A stretch of DNA of 64,000 nucleotides from NCBI RefSeq assembly GCF_036687315.1, contig NZ_CP144683.1, positions 2,426,001 through 2,490,000 of the forward strand, read 5' to 3'. Below are positions 25,159 through 33,589 of this stretch, in pieces. The notes under the pieces are model-generated. The model was not told the DNA's origin, made no database searches, and saw only the letters and a program-made list of their open reading frames with translations. A program made the position numbers and the translations under genes. How positions within the stretch are numbered: position 1 is the stretch's first letter; the number at the start of each line of letters is the position of its first letter. Origin of the DNA: Sphingopyxis sp. TUF1. GTDB lineage: Bacteria; Pseudomonadota; Alphaproteobacteria; Sphingomonadales; Sphingomonadaceae.

Positions 25159-25985
25159 CGCCGATCGGTCTGAGCGCCGCGCCCGGCTGGTTGCGCGCGG
25201 AACTGGTAACGCTCGCCTGGTGCTGGCGGCTGTCGCGGCGCGACGGCGTGACGATCGGACTGACCTCGCACGACTGCGATCTGATCATCGGCGGGCTGCC
25301 CTATCGTGCGGCGCCGGGGATGAAGCCGTCGGCGATCGAAACGCGCGACAGTCTGGACGCGGCGACGATGGACATCGAGGGCGCGATTGCGAGCGACGCG
25401 ATTGCGGCGCGCGATCTGGACGCCGGACGATGGGACGGGGCGGAACTGGAGTTGTTCCTGACCGACTGGACCGCGCCCGATGCGGTACCGGTTACCGTTG
25501 CACGCGGATCGCTGGGGGCGATCGAGCGGCGCGGCGCCGCCTTTTCCGCCGAGCTTAAGGGCGTGACGCAGTTGCTCGATCGGCCGGTGTGCCCGGCGAC
25601 GTCACCGTCGTGCCGGGCGATGCTGGGGGACCCTGCGTGCCGGGTCGATCTGGCGCCGCGCACGCATGTTCGGCGGGTCGTTTCGGTTGCAGGGCGCGTG
25701 GTGACGCTCGACGCCGCCGCGCCGCACATGGCGTTCGGCGAACTGATGTGGATGGAGGGCGCCAATTGCGGGCTCGCGAGCCCTGTGATCGCGACTGAGG
25801 GCGCCGGGCTGCATCTGGCCGAAGCACCGGCCTTTGCACCGGATGGGCCGGTGCGCGTGCGGTTGATCGAGGGATGCGACAAGCAGCTGGCGACCTGCCG
25901 CGACCGCTTTGCCAATGCCGTGAATTTCCGCGGCGAGGCGCATCTGCCGGGGAACGACCTGCTGACGCGTTACCCGGGTGGGTGA
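25152..25985 (+). CDS. GTA gp13 / DUF2163 tail hub protein
   Basis: 277-residue protein of the DUF2163 family (phage BR0599-type C-terminus), the hub of the GTA baseplate that binds an iron-sulfur cluster in RcGTA. The N-terminal part has LAWCWRLSRRDGVTIGLTSHDCDLII (in pieces), and the C-terminal part carries the Cys-rich elements RPVCPATSPSCRAMLGDPACRVDL and GCDKQLATCRDRFANAVNFRGEAHLPGND; the Cys residues could ligate a metal cluster. ATG 25152 overlaps the stop of gp12; the protein overlaps the peptidase gene by 8 nt. Confidence 0.9.
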   Translation: MVTPIGLSAAPGWLRAELVTLAWCWRLSRRDGVTIGLTSHDCDLIIGGLPYRAAPGMKPSAIETRDSLDAATMDIEGAIASDAIAARDLDAGRWDGAELELFLTDWTAPDAVPVTVARGSLGAIERRGAAFSAELKGVTQLLDRPVCPATSPSCRAMLGDPACRVDLAPRTHVRRVVSVAGRVVTLDAAAPHMAFGELMWMEGANCGLASPVIATEGAGLHLAEAPAFAPDGPVRVRLIEGCDKQLATCRDRFANAVNFRGEAHLPGNDLLTRYPGG

Positions 25986-26412
25986 GGCGCGGGTCGATCT
26001 TTTGGGCGTGCGCGCTTTTGCGGCGGCGCGGGCGATGGTCGGGACGCGGTTCCGCTTTCAGGGGTGCGATCCGGCGACGGGGCTCGATTGCGTCGGGCTG
26101 GTCTGGGCAGCTTATGCCGCGGCGGGGCGGCGGCTGGTGCGGCCGGAGAGCTATCCGCTGCGCGGCTGGGCGGGCGAGCGCGTCGAGGCGGCGTTGAGTG
26201 GGGCGGGCCTTGTTGCCGTCGCGGATGCGCGGGTGGGCGATGTGGCCCTGTTCGCGCTCGCGGCCGGACAGCTTCATCTGGGGCTGATCGGCGAGCGGAG
26301 TTTCGTTCATGCCCATGCGGGGTTGCGGCGGGTGGTGGAGACGCCGCTTGCCGGGGCGCCGGGTGGCATGGTGCGGTGGCGACTGACGGGTTGCCCACCC
26401 CGCTGCGACTAA
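25978..26412 (+). CDS. NlpC/P60 cell-wall peptidase of the tail (GTA gp14)
   Basis: 144-residue cysteine peptidase carried on the tail tip, expected to cut peptidoglycan cross-links of the recipient. Catalytic motifs are GLDCVGLVW (nucleophile Cys, about 38) and GQLHLGLIGE (His, about 101), with a third polar residue in SFVHAHAGL. The start is GTG 25978, overlapping gp13. The last four codons (PPRCD) and the stop fall within a family B repeat, so the natural C-terminus may have been replaced by repeat sequence. Confidence 0.9.
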   Translation: MGEARVDLLGVRAFAAARAMVGTRFRFQGCDPATGLDCVGLVWAAYAAAGRRLVRPESYPLRGWAGERVEAALSGAGLVAVADARVGDVALFALAAGQLHLGLIGERSFVHAHAGLRRVVETPLAGAPGGMVRWRLTGCPPRCD

Positions 26413-26461
26413 GCGAGCAAGCTCGCAAGTCTCGCTGCCCCTCCCGCAAGCGGGAGGGGAT
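26391..26461. repeat. Palindromic repeat family B, copy 3, at the gp14/gp15 junction
   Basis: Reads cccaccccgctgcgactaagcgagcaagctcgcaagtctcgctgcccctcccgcaagcgggagggg, in pieces matching the core of the 8.2-kb copy in opposite orientation. It encodes the end of the peptidase and finishes with gggagggg close to an in-frame ATG (26463). Confidence 0.85.
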
Positions 26462-26486
26462 TATGGCTTATTTCAGGAGCGTTGGA

Positions 26487-28664
26487 ATGGCGACTTTGGT
26501 GCTGACGGTGGCCGGTGGTCTGATCGGCGGGCCGGTGGGCGCGGCGTTGGGGGCGGCGTTGGGGCAGCAGGTCGATGCGGCGATCCTGGCGCCCAAGGGG
26601 CGCGAGGGGCCGCGGCTCGCCGATTTGAAGGTCCAGGCGTCGACCTATGGCCAGCAAATACCGCAATTGTTCGGGACGATGCGCGTCGCGGGCAGCGTCA
26701 TCTGGGCGACCGACCTGATCGAGCGGCGCGAGAAGCATGGCGGCGGCAAGGGCCAGCCTTCGACGACCGAATATAGCTATTCGGTGTCGCTGGCGATCGC
26801 GCTGTCGTCGCGGCCAATCCGCGCGATCCGGCGGATCTGGGCCGACGGCAATCTGCTCCGCGGGTCGAGCGGGACGTTCAACGAGCGTTGCACCTTTCGC
26901 TGGTACGATGGCAGCGAGGACCAAGCGGTCGATCCGCTGATCGCATCGGCACTTGGGACCGCGTCGACGAGCGGTTTTCGCGGGCTGGCCTATACGGTTT
27001 TCGAGGATCTGGAGATCGGTGGCTTCGGGAACCGTATCCCGTCGTTGACCTTCGAAGTCGACGCCGATGCGGGGAACATCGACGCGGGGCTGGTGGGCGG
27101 ACGATTGCTCGACGATGCGGCGCCGTGCGTGGGCGACTGGAGCTTTCTGGGCTATGCGGCGTCGGGCGACCGCGCGCGCGACGCGCTGGCGCCCTTGTTC
27201 GAGGCCGACGGCGTCCGGCTTTGCAGCGGGCCCGGCGGGTGGCGTCTTGCAACTCCGGCGCGGGCGGGCGAAGCCGTGGCGCTTGCCGATTTTCGTGAGG
27301 CGCGGCGGCGCGACGCCGGCGCCGCCGATAACGAGCGGCGGCGGGCGCCGCTGTCATCGCTGCCCGGCAGGATCAGGCTGCGCCACTATGAGCCGGACCG
27401 CGATTATCAACTGGGACAGCAAATGAGCCAGGTCGCCGGTGGCGGGGTGCGCGAGGAGCGGATCGACCTGCCCGCCGCGCTACCCGCCGCGTCGGCGCGC
27501 GCGCTGGCAGGGCGACTGGCGGGTGCGGCGGCGGACGGGCGGGAGACGGTCGTTTTGCGCGCCGACCTTGCGGCGGCGGCGTTGACCGTAGGGCAGGTGG
27601 TGACGCTGGAGGACGGCAGCGGCTGGCGTTTGAGCGAACGCGCGATCCGCGGGGACGACATCTGGCTGGAACTGAAGCGATATCAGCCGCTTCCCGCGAA
27701 TGACGTGCCAGCCGATCCGGGCGTTCCGGTCGGTGCGCCCGACTGGCCCGATGCAATCGGGACCGTTCATGTTCTCGATCTTCCCAATCTGGCCAGTCCA
27801 GCCGCGTCGGCGCCGCATGTCCTGATCGCGGGCGCGGGAAGCAACGATGGCTGGCGGGGCGCCGATTGCTGGTTCGTGCCTGGACCCGGCGCCGAGCCCA
27901 TCGCAATCGGAACGGCACGCCCGGCGGCGGCGCTGGGGCATTTGGCCGCACCACTGGCCGCGGGACGCGCAAGCCTATTCGATTTGGCGAATGCGGTGCT
28001 CGTCGAACTGGTCAATCCGGCGATGACGCTGGAATCGGTGAGCGATGCCGCACTGCTGGGCGGGGCGAACCGGGTGATGCTGGGCGGCGAATTGCTGCAA
28101 TTCGGGCGCGCCGAGATCGTTTCGGCGGGCGTCTGGCGCCTGTCGCGCTTGTTGCGCGGGCGCGCAGGGACCGACGCGGCGACGATCCATGCCGCGGGCG
28201 AACCCTTCGTCCTGCTCGATGACCCGGCGGCGCTGATGCTGCCCGAAACGCTTGCAGGCTGGGCCGAAAACGGCGCCGCGACGCTGCAATGGGTGCCGCG
28301 CGGCGGCACGACGCTGACCGGGATCGCGGTGCCCGCGGCGGGCCGGGCGCTGCGGCCGCTGGCGCCAGTTCATGGGCGCGTCCGTCCCGACGGGGCGGGC
28401 GGGGTGATCGCAACGTGGATCAGATGCAGCCGTATCGACGCCGGTTGGCGCGACCATGTCGACGTGCCGCTCGGCGAAGGCCGCGAGGCGTGGCGTGCGG
28501 CGCTCTCGCCCGCCGTACCGGGCATCGGACCGTGGGATCTGGCGTCGCCGACGTTGGTCATCGCTGCCGGCGAACTCGCTGCCCTGCCGCCCGGTTTGGT
28601 GCTGGAAATTCGGCAGGTTGGCGATTTCTCCCTGTCGCCGCCGCTGTTCATACCCTTGACGTAA
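26487..28664 (+). CDS. GTA gp15 megatron / host-specificity tail tip protein
   Basis: 725-residue baseplate protein that opens at the tail tip. The N-terminus ATLVLTVAGGLIGGPVGAALGAALGQQVD is typical of GTA gp15, followed by RLADLKVQASTYGQQIPQLFGTMRVAG and TEYSYSVSLAIALSSRPIRAIRRIWADGNLL (in pieces), the phage tail-tip (TipJ/gpJ-like) signature. It is much shorter than RcGTA gp15 (about 1,300), lacking the large N-terminal TIM-barrel, which may now reside in gp12. ATG 26487 is preferred because aggag lies 7-8 bases upstream; ATG 26463 next to the repeat would add 8 residues. Confidence 0.9.
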   Translation: MATLVLTVAGGLIGGPVGAALGAALGQQVDAAILAPKGREGPRLADLKVQASTYGQQIPQLFGTMRVAGSVIWATDLIERREKHGGGKGQPSTTEYSYSVSLAIALSSRPIRAIRRIWADGNLLRGSSGTFNERCTFRWYDGSEDQAVDPLIASALGTASTSGFRGLAYTVFEDLEIGGFGNRIPSLTFEVDADAGNIDAGLVGGRLLDDAAPCVGDWSFLGYAASGDRARDALAPLFEADGVRLCSGPGGWRLATPARAGEAVALADFREARRRDAGAADNERRRAPLSSLPGRIRLRHYEPDRDYQLGQQMSQVAGGGVREERIDLPAALPAASARALAGRLAGAAADGRETVVLRADLAAAALTVGQVVTLEDGSGWRLSERAIRGDDIWLELKRYQPLPANDVPADPGVPVGAPDWPDAIGTVHVLDLPNLASPAASAPHVLIAGAGSNDGWRGADCWFVPGPGAEPIAIGTARPAAALGHLAAPLAAGRASLFDLANAVLVELVNPAMTLESVSDAALLGGANRVMLGGELLQFGRAEIVSAGVWRLSRLLRGRAGTDAATIHAAGEPFVLLDDPAALMLPETLAGWAENGAATLQWVPRGGTTLTGIAVPAAGRALRPLAPVHGRVRPDGAGGVIATWIRCSRIDAGWRDHVDVPLGEGREAWRAALSPAVPGIGPWDLASPTLVIAAGELAALPPGLVLEIRQVGDFSLSPPLFIPLT

Positions 28665-28676
28665 AAGGATAAAGTC

Positions 28677-29129
28677 ATGACCGATACGATCGCCACGCCG
28701 CGCCTTGGCCTGCCGCTGCTCGCCGTCGCGCAGGCGCAAAAGGAGGTGACGCACAATGAGGCGCTGATCGTGCTCGACGCGCTGGTCCATGCCGCCGTCG
28801 AAGCAGGGCCGATCGCCGCGCCACCGATGGCGCCCGCCGAGGGCCAGTGCTGGATTGTCGGCTCGGTGGCGACCGGCGGATGGGCGGGGCAAGATGGAAC
28901 GATCGCGCTATGGACGGCAGGCGGCTGGCGCTTTGTGGATCCGCGCGAAGGTATGCAGGTGATCCGGCTGGCCGATCGAGCTCGCATTCGCTATGAAGGC
29001 GGCGCATGGATCGAGCCCGATAGCATCGCCACGCCGAGTGGGGGTGCGGTGATCGACGTCGAGGCCCGCGCCGCAATCGCCGCGCTGATGCTGGCCATCG
29101 AAGCGCAGGGCCTTATGATTTCAGGCTGA
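28677..29129 (+). CDS. DUF2793 tail-associated protein
   Basis: 150-residue protein with the family pattern TPRLGLPLLAVAQAQKEVTHNEALIVLDALV, EGQCWIVG, WAGQDGTIALWTAGGWRFV (in pieces, about 8-90). DUF2793 proteins accompany GTA/phage baseplates and may carry a fibre-like region; function is not proven. It starts 12 bp after gp15 and is the last gene of the cluster; about 130 bp later an unrelated outer membrane gene begins. No terminator hairpin is obvious between them. Confidence 0.85.
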   Translation: MTDTIATPRLGLPLLAVAQAQKEVTHNEALIVLDALVHAAVEAGPIAAPPMAPAEGQCWIVGSVATGGWAGQDGTIALWTAGGWRFVDPREGMQVIRLADRARIRYEGGAWIEPDSIATPSGGAVIDVEARAAIAALMLAIEAQGLMISG

Positions 29130-29259
29130 ATTTGCGTGGTTTGGATCAGCAAGTGCGACTTTTTGGCAACATATTCACGATTTGTTATCTTGCACGGAAC
29201 CAAAGCGGCGAGTAGGACGTCTGGCGAGACGTATATCTCAAATTGAAAGGGGAATTATT

Positions 29260-30375
29260 ATGAGGAAGCTTGCCGTCGCTGTGGCGTTGGCCTCCACCAC
29301 CCTGGCGTCGCCTGCTCTGGCGCGCGACGACTCCTGGTACGTCGGTGTTGGCGCGGGTGTCATGATCATCGAGGACATCGATCTCGACATTGCCGGTACC
29401 AATAATGCCGGTAGCCTCGACCATCGTACGGGTTACGATTTCGAAGGCACCGTCGGCTATGACTTTGGCGCGTTCCGCGCGGAAGTTGAAGTCGGTTTTC
29501 GTGAAGCCGACATCAAGTCGGGCCGTTTCTCGGCTCCGGGCATTCCCTCGACCGCCGGCGGCGCCGGTTCGTTCGTCGGTTCGACCGCTCTGAACGGCGA
29601 TTCGAACGCGCTGAGCTTCATGGTCAACGGTCTGCTCGACTTTGGTGACGATGACGGCTTGCAGGGCTTTATCGGCGGTGGCGCCGGTGTGGCTCGTGTG
29701 TCGGTCGAACCCGTCTTCGCTGGCCCGTTCCTCGACGATTCGGACACGGGTTTTGCATGGCAGGCGATCGCGGGCATCCGCGCTCCGCTCAGCAGCAACT
29801 GGGACGTGGGCCTGAAGTATCGCTTCTTCAACGCCAACAGTGTTGATCTCGTCGATCAGGCTGGCCGCGACGTTTCGACGCGCTTCCGGTCGCACTCGAT
29901 CCTCGGCACGCTGACGTACAACTTCGGTGGCGCACCGGAGCCGGTGGCACCCCCGCCGCCCCCGCCGCCCCCGCCGCCTCCGCCGCCCCCGCCGCCTCCG
30001 CCGCCGCCGCCGGTCGTGGAATGCGCACCTGGGCCGTACATCGTGTATTTCGACTGGGATCAGTCGAACATCACGCCGGAAGCAGCGTCGACGCTCGACA
30101 ATGCGATCAGCGCCTACAACCGTGGTTGCACGGGTACGCAGGTCATGCTCGCCGGTCACGCCGACCGTTCGGGTTCGGCCACGTACAACGTCGGTCTGTC
30201 GGAACGCCGCAACGCCGCAGTTCGCAGCTATCTGACCGCTCGCGGTATCTCGGATGGTTCGATCAGCGCGCAGGCGTTCGGCGAAACTCGTCCGGCAGTT
30301 GCGACCGCCGACGGTGTCCGCAACGACCAGAACCGTCGTGTGGAAATCACTTACGGTCCGAACTCGGGCATGTAA
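29260..30375 (+). CDS. OmpA-family outer membrane porin with 21-proline linker
   Basis: 371-residue outer membrane protein. A signal peptide (MRKLAVAVALASTTLASPALA) precedes an 8-stranded barrel (about 22-225; aromatic-ended strands such as WYVGVGAGV, YDFEGTVGYDFG, VGLKYRFF, ILGTLTYNFG). Residues 231-251 are 21 consecutive prolines, an unusually long rigid linker, before the C-terminal OmpA peptidoglycan-binding domain (VYFDWDQSNITPEA, GHADRSGSATYNVGLSERRNAAVRSYL and NDQNRRVEI). It ties outer membrane to cell wall. ATG 29260 follows aaagggg. A rho-independent terminator follows, so it is monocistronic and probably abundant. Confidence 0.94.
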   Translation: MRKLAVAVALASTTLASPALARDDSWYVGVGAGVMIIEDIDLDIAGTNNAGSLDHRTGYDFEGTVGYDFGAFRAEVEVGFREADIKSGRFSAPGIPSTAGGAGSFVGSTALNGDSNALSFMVNGLLDFGDDDGLQGFIGGGAGVARVSVEPVFAGPFLDDSDTGFAWQAIAGIRAPLSSNWDVGLKYRFFNANSVDLVDQAGRDVSTRFRSHSILGTLTYNFGGAPEPVAPPPPPPPPPPPPPPPPPPPPPVVECAPGPYIVYFDWDQSNITPEAASTLDNAISAYNRGCTGTQVMLAGHADRSGSATYNVGLSERRNAAVRSYLTARGISDGSISAQAFGETRPAVATADGVRNDQNRRVEITYGPNSGM

Positions 30376-30414
30376 GACCGGTTTCCATCCCCGACGGGGA
30401 CTGGAAGAAAAAGG

Positions 30415-30446
30415 AGGGCGGTACCGAAAGGTGCCGCCCTTTCTTT
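30415..30446 (+). terminator. Intrinsic terminator after the OmpA-type gene
   Basis: Stem agggcggtacc / ggtgccgccct (one G-T pair) with a gaaa tetraloop, followed by ttcttt. Confidence 0.88.
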
Positions 30447-30600
30447 ATGCTTGTTGCTCGGTTGCTCTTCGTTCGCGAAATTGGGCCTTGTCATTACGAT
30501 ACAATGTTATATCGTTACATTAGATGCCATATTGGTGGTGTCATTGGACGGGACTGCCCGATCATCGGGTGCGAGGCCCCGATCAAACGGGAGAGAGACG

Positions 30601-31026
30601 ATGCGCCGACGCCGCAGCATTTTCCGCACCAGCCCTAACGCTAGCCCGATTATCAACACGACGCCGCTGATCGACGTGATGCTGGTGATGCTGGTGATGT
30701 TCGTCATCACCATCCCGCCGCCGACGCACAGCGTTGACGTGGACTTGCCGGGTATCGAGCCCGGACCGGCAGAAATCCGCAAGGAGAACCGCATCAGTAT
30801 CGATACGGCCGACGTGATCCGCTGGAACGGCGATGCGGTCGATCTCGCGCAGCTAGGTCAACTCGTCAAGTCAGCCTCCGATCGTGCCGAGCCCGCGACG
30901 CTGCTGTTCGAACCCGACGCGCGCGCACGCTATCTGCGCGTCGATCAGGCGATTGGGTCGATCCGCCGCAACGGCGGCAAGGCGATCGCCTTTCCGGGCA
31001 TCGACCGCTATCGCGACCTGATCTGA
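30601..31026 (+). CDS. ExbD/TolR-family protein (orphan)
   Basis: 141-residue single-span inner membrane protein of the proton-driven TonB/Tol energising family. Features: NTTPLIDVMLVMLVMFVITIP (read in pieces, about 17-37) with the proton-channel Asp in the transmembrane helix (LIDVML), then a periplasmic domain with VDLPG and RYLRVDQAIGSIRRNGGKAI. ATG 30601 follows gggagag; earlier in-frame codons give a non-coding N-terminus. No exbB/tolQ or tonB lies next to it, so its partner is encoded elsewhere or it is a spare copy. A/T-rich sequence upstream (30470-30540) likely holds its promoter. Confidence 0.88.
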   Translation: MRRRRSIFRTSPNASPIINTTPLIDVMLVMLVMFVITIPPPTHSVDVDLPGIEPGPAEIRKENRISIDTADVIRWNGDAVDLAQLGQLVKSASDRAEPATLLFEPDARARYLRVDQAIGSIRRNGGKAIAFPGIDRYRDLI

Positions 31027-31039
31027 CGGCGCAGCGCGC

Positions 31040-31576
31040 TCAGGCTGTCGGCGCAGTGCCGGGCCGGAGATAGGCCATCATATAGCCGACATAGTCGGGT
31101 TTGCCGAGCGGCACGCCCATATGCCGCAAGATGGCATAGGCGGCGACGAGGTGGAAATAGAATTGCGGCTGCGCCCAGTCGCGAACATAGGTAAGGGCGG
31201 TCATGTCGAACACCATGCCGTTGGGCAGGTCGAAGCTGACCGGCCGCCCCGGATCGCTGTCAACGACCGCGCGATCGACCGTGCCCAGCCACGCCAGCGC
31301 ATCGGCGATCTTCGCCTGGAGGCCCGCAAAATCGGCGACATCTTCTGTGAAACTCGGTGCGCCGGCAACGCCGAGACGCGTCGCGGGCTGAACCGCCTGC
31401 ATACAGGTAAATTGGATCTGCGCCGAAAGCGGGAACATGTCGGGCGCAAGGCGCGAAACCAGCAGTTGCTGTTCGCCGACGCCATTGTCCGCACCCCAGG
31501 CGAGCGCCTTGTCGAGCTGGGCGGAGAGGGCGTTCAATCCGTTCACATAGGCCGGCACGGTCAAGTCGTAGAGCAT
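31040..31576 (-). CDS. DUF1993 family protein
   Basis: 178-residue soluble protein of the DUF1993 family (DinB-like helical fold). Family pattern is visible: MLYDLTVPAYVNGLNALSAQLDKALAW at the start, SRLAPDMFPLSAQIQ, DLPNG and the C-terminal PQFYFHLVAAYAILRHMGVPLGKPDYVGY (in pieces). Biochemical role unknown. ATG 31576 is chosen over the longer frame because gaagga lies 6-7 bp upstream and homologues begin with MLY or MSLY. It is followed downstream by the convergent exbD gene only 13 bp away and preceded by the ABC transporter gene in the same direction. Confidence 0.85.
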   Translation of the reverse strand: MLYDLTVPAYVNGLNALSAQLDKALAWGADNGVGEQQLLVSRLAPDMFPLSAQIQFTCMQAVQPATRLGVAGAPSFTEDVADFAGLQAKIADALAWLGTVDRAVVDSDPGRPVSFDLPNGMVFDMTALTYVRDWAQPQFYFHLVAAYAILRHMGVPLGKPDYVGYMMAYLRPGTAPTA

Positions 31577-31620
31577 CGTCGATCCTTCGGGGCTGGGGGA
31601 GGCTATCATTTTACGCGCGA

Positions 31621-33414
31621 TCACACCGTGACGTGATTGTCCTGAAACTGGAGGCGCGCGAGGCGGGCGTACAGGCCGTCGGCGGCGACGAGGTCGTCAT
31701 GGCGTCCTTCTTCGACGATCCGTCCTTCATCCATCACGATGATGCGATCGGCAGCGCGGACCGTGGCGAGGCGGTGCGCGATGACGACGGTCGTGCGATC
31801 GTGCATCAACGCTTCGAGCGCGTCCTGCACGAGCTTTTCGGATTCGGCGTCGAGTGCGGACGTCGCTTCGTCAAGCAGCAGCAGCGGGGCGCGGCGCAAC
31901 AGCGCGCGCGCGATCGCGACGCGCTGGCGCTGGCCACCGGAGAGCCGCGCGCCACCCTCGCCCATATAAGTGTCGAGCCCGTCGGGTAGCTTGCGCAGAA
32001 ACTCCTCCGCGTTGGCGGCGCGGGCGGCGGCCCAGAGATCGTCGTCGCTCGCGGCCCAGTTGCCGTAACGCAGATTGTCGCGCGCCGAGGCTGCAAAGAT
32101 CACCGTTTCCTGCGGCACCATCGCGATCCGTGCGCGAATATCGGCGGGATCGGCGTCGACGAGCGGCACGCCGTCGAGCAGAACTTGCCCTGCCTGCGGA
32201 TCGTAAAAACGCTCGGCGAGCTGGAAAAGCGTCGATTTTCCTGCGCCCGAGGGGCCGACGATGGCGACGGTTTCGCGCGGGCGGATCGCGAGATTGAAAT
32301 CGTGGAGCGCGGGGGCATCGGGACGCGTCGGATAGCGAAATTCGACGCCGCGGAATTCCAGTGTGCCGAGAGGCGGCTCGGGGAACGGGCTAGGGTTTAC
32401 AGGCGGCGCGATGGTCGCCTCGGCATTCAGAAGCTCGCTCAGGCGCTCGGCGGCGCCCGCAGCGCGGAGCAGATCGCCATAGACTTCGGTCAGCGCGCCG
32501 AATGCGCCCGCGACGAGGCCGCCGGTGAGCACAAAGGCGGCGATCGTGCCGCCGGTGATCGTGCCCGCCGCTACGCCTTCGGCGCCATACCAGAGCAGCG
32601 TGGTGATCGCGCCGAACAGCAGGCCGATGACCGTCGCGGTTATGATCGCGCGCAGGCGGATGCGGCGCTTGGCGGTCGCGAAATTTGCCTCGACGGCGGT
32701 GGCGAAGCGCGCGGCTTCGCGTTCCTCTTGCCCGAACGCCTGAACGATCTTCATCGCGCCCATCTGTTCGGCTGTAGTCGCGCCGATGTCGGCCACGCGA
32801 TCCTGGCTGGTCCGCGAGACCTTCTGGAGCCGCCGGCCGAGGAGCACGATCGGCAGGATGATGACCGGAATCCCGAGCAAAATGCCCGCGGTGAGCTTTG
32901 GCGACAGACTGAACAGGTAGAGGATGCCGCCGATCCCCATCACCATATTGCGCAGCGCGACCGACACGGTGGTGCCGACGACCTGTTCGATGATCGCGGT
33001 GTCCGCGGTCATGCGCGAGGCGATTTCGGACGGGCGGTTTTCCTCGAAAAATCCCGGGGCGAGGCGCAGCAGGTTCTGCTGCACCGCCGCGCGGATGTCG
33101 GCGACGGTGCGCTCGCCCAGCCAGCTGACGAAATAGAAGCGCAGCGCCGTCGCAAAGGCCAGCGCCACGACGATGGCATAGAACAGCCGGAAATGCGGCG
33201 CGACGTCGCCGCCGCCGGCGATGAAGCCGCTGTCGATCATCTCCTTGAATTGCCAGGGGATCGCAAGCGTCGCGAGCGCGGCAACTCCCAGCGCGAACGC
33301 AGCGATCACGAGTTGCAACGGGTAGCGGCTGGCATAATGCCACACCATGCGCAGACTGCCGAGCTTGCGGCTGGGTTCGGCTTTCGCGGTGGAACGATCG
33401 GATTGGCTGGCCAT
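31621..33414 (-). CDS. ABC exporter, MsbA/lipid A-type fused permease-ATPase
   Basis: 597-residue half-transporter. Six transmembrane segments span about 25-320 (e.g. LQLVIAAFALGVAALATLAI, FYAIVVALAFATALRFYFV, LTAGILLGIPVIILPIVLLG). The ATPase has Walker A GPSGAGKST (about 385), Q-loop VPQET, signature LSGGQRQR (about 489), Walker B LLLLDEATSALD and the H-loop IAHRLAT. Likely exports lipid or a drug-like compound as a homodimer; substrate unknown. ATG 33414 replaces a longer frame because the upstream part has no transporter character. DUF1993 gene lies 44 bp downstream and may be cotranscribed. Confidence 0.92.
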   Translation of the reverse strand: MASQSDRSTAKAEPSRKLGSLRMVWHYASRYPLQLVIAAFALGVAALATLAIPWQFKEMIDSGFIAGGGDVAPHFRLFYAIVVALAFATALRFYFVSWLGERTVADIRAAVQQNLLRLAPGFFEENRPSEIASRMTADTAIIEQVVGTTVSVALRNMVMGIGGILYLFSLSPKLTAGILLGIPVIILPIVLLGRRLQKVSRTSQDRVADIGATTAEQMGAMKIVQAFGQEEREAARFATAVEANFATAKRRIRLRAIITATVIGLLFGAITTLLWYGAEGVAAGTITGGTIAAFVLTGGLVAGAFGALTEVYGDLLRAAGAAERLSELLNAEATIAPPVNPSPFPEPPLGTLEFRGVEFRYPTRPDAPALHDFNLAIRPRETVAIVGPSGAGKSTLFQLAERFYDPQAGQVLLDGVPLVDADPADIRARIAMVPQETVIFAASARDNLRYGNWAASDDDLWAAARAANAEEFLRKLPDGLDTYMGEGGARLSGGQRQRVAIARALLRRAPLLLLDEATSALDAESEKLVQDALEALMHDRTTVVIAHRLATVRAADRIIVMDEGRIVEEGRHDDLVAADGLYARLARLQFQDNHVTV

Positions 33415-33589
33415 CCTCCCGCCCCTAGCAGTCGTGCGAAGCGCGCTCAACGCTGCAGAATGCCGCCTTGGCTTCAAAAGCTGTGAAGCACCTCGAAATG
33501 ATGCATTGCACAATGGACCTGATGGCCTAGACTGTTCGCCCAGGAGGTGCCGCGAGAGCGCCCCAACGGACGCAAGGACATTTCGATTG

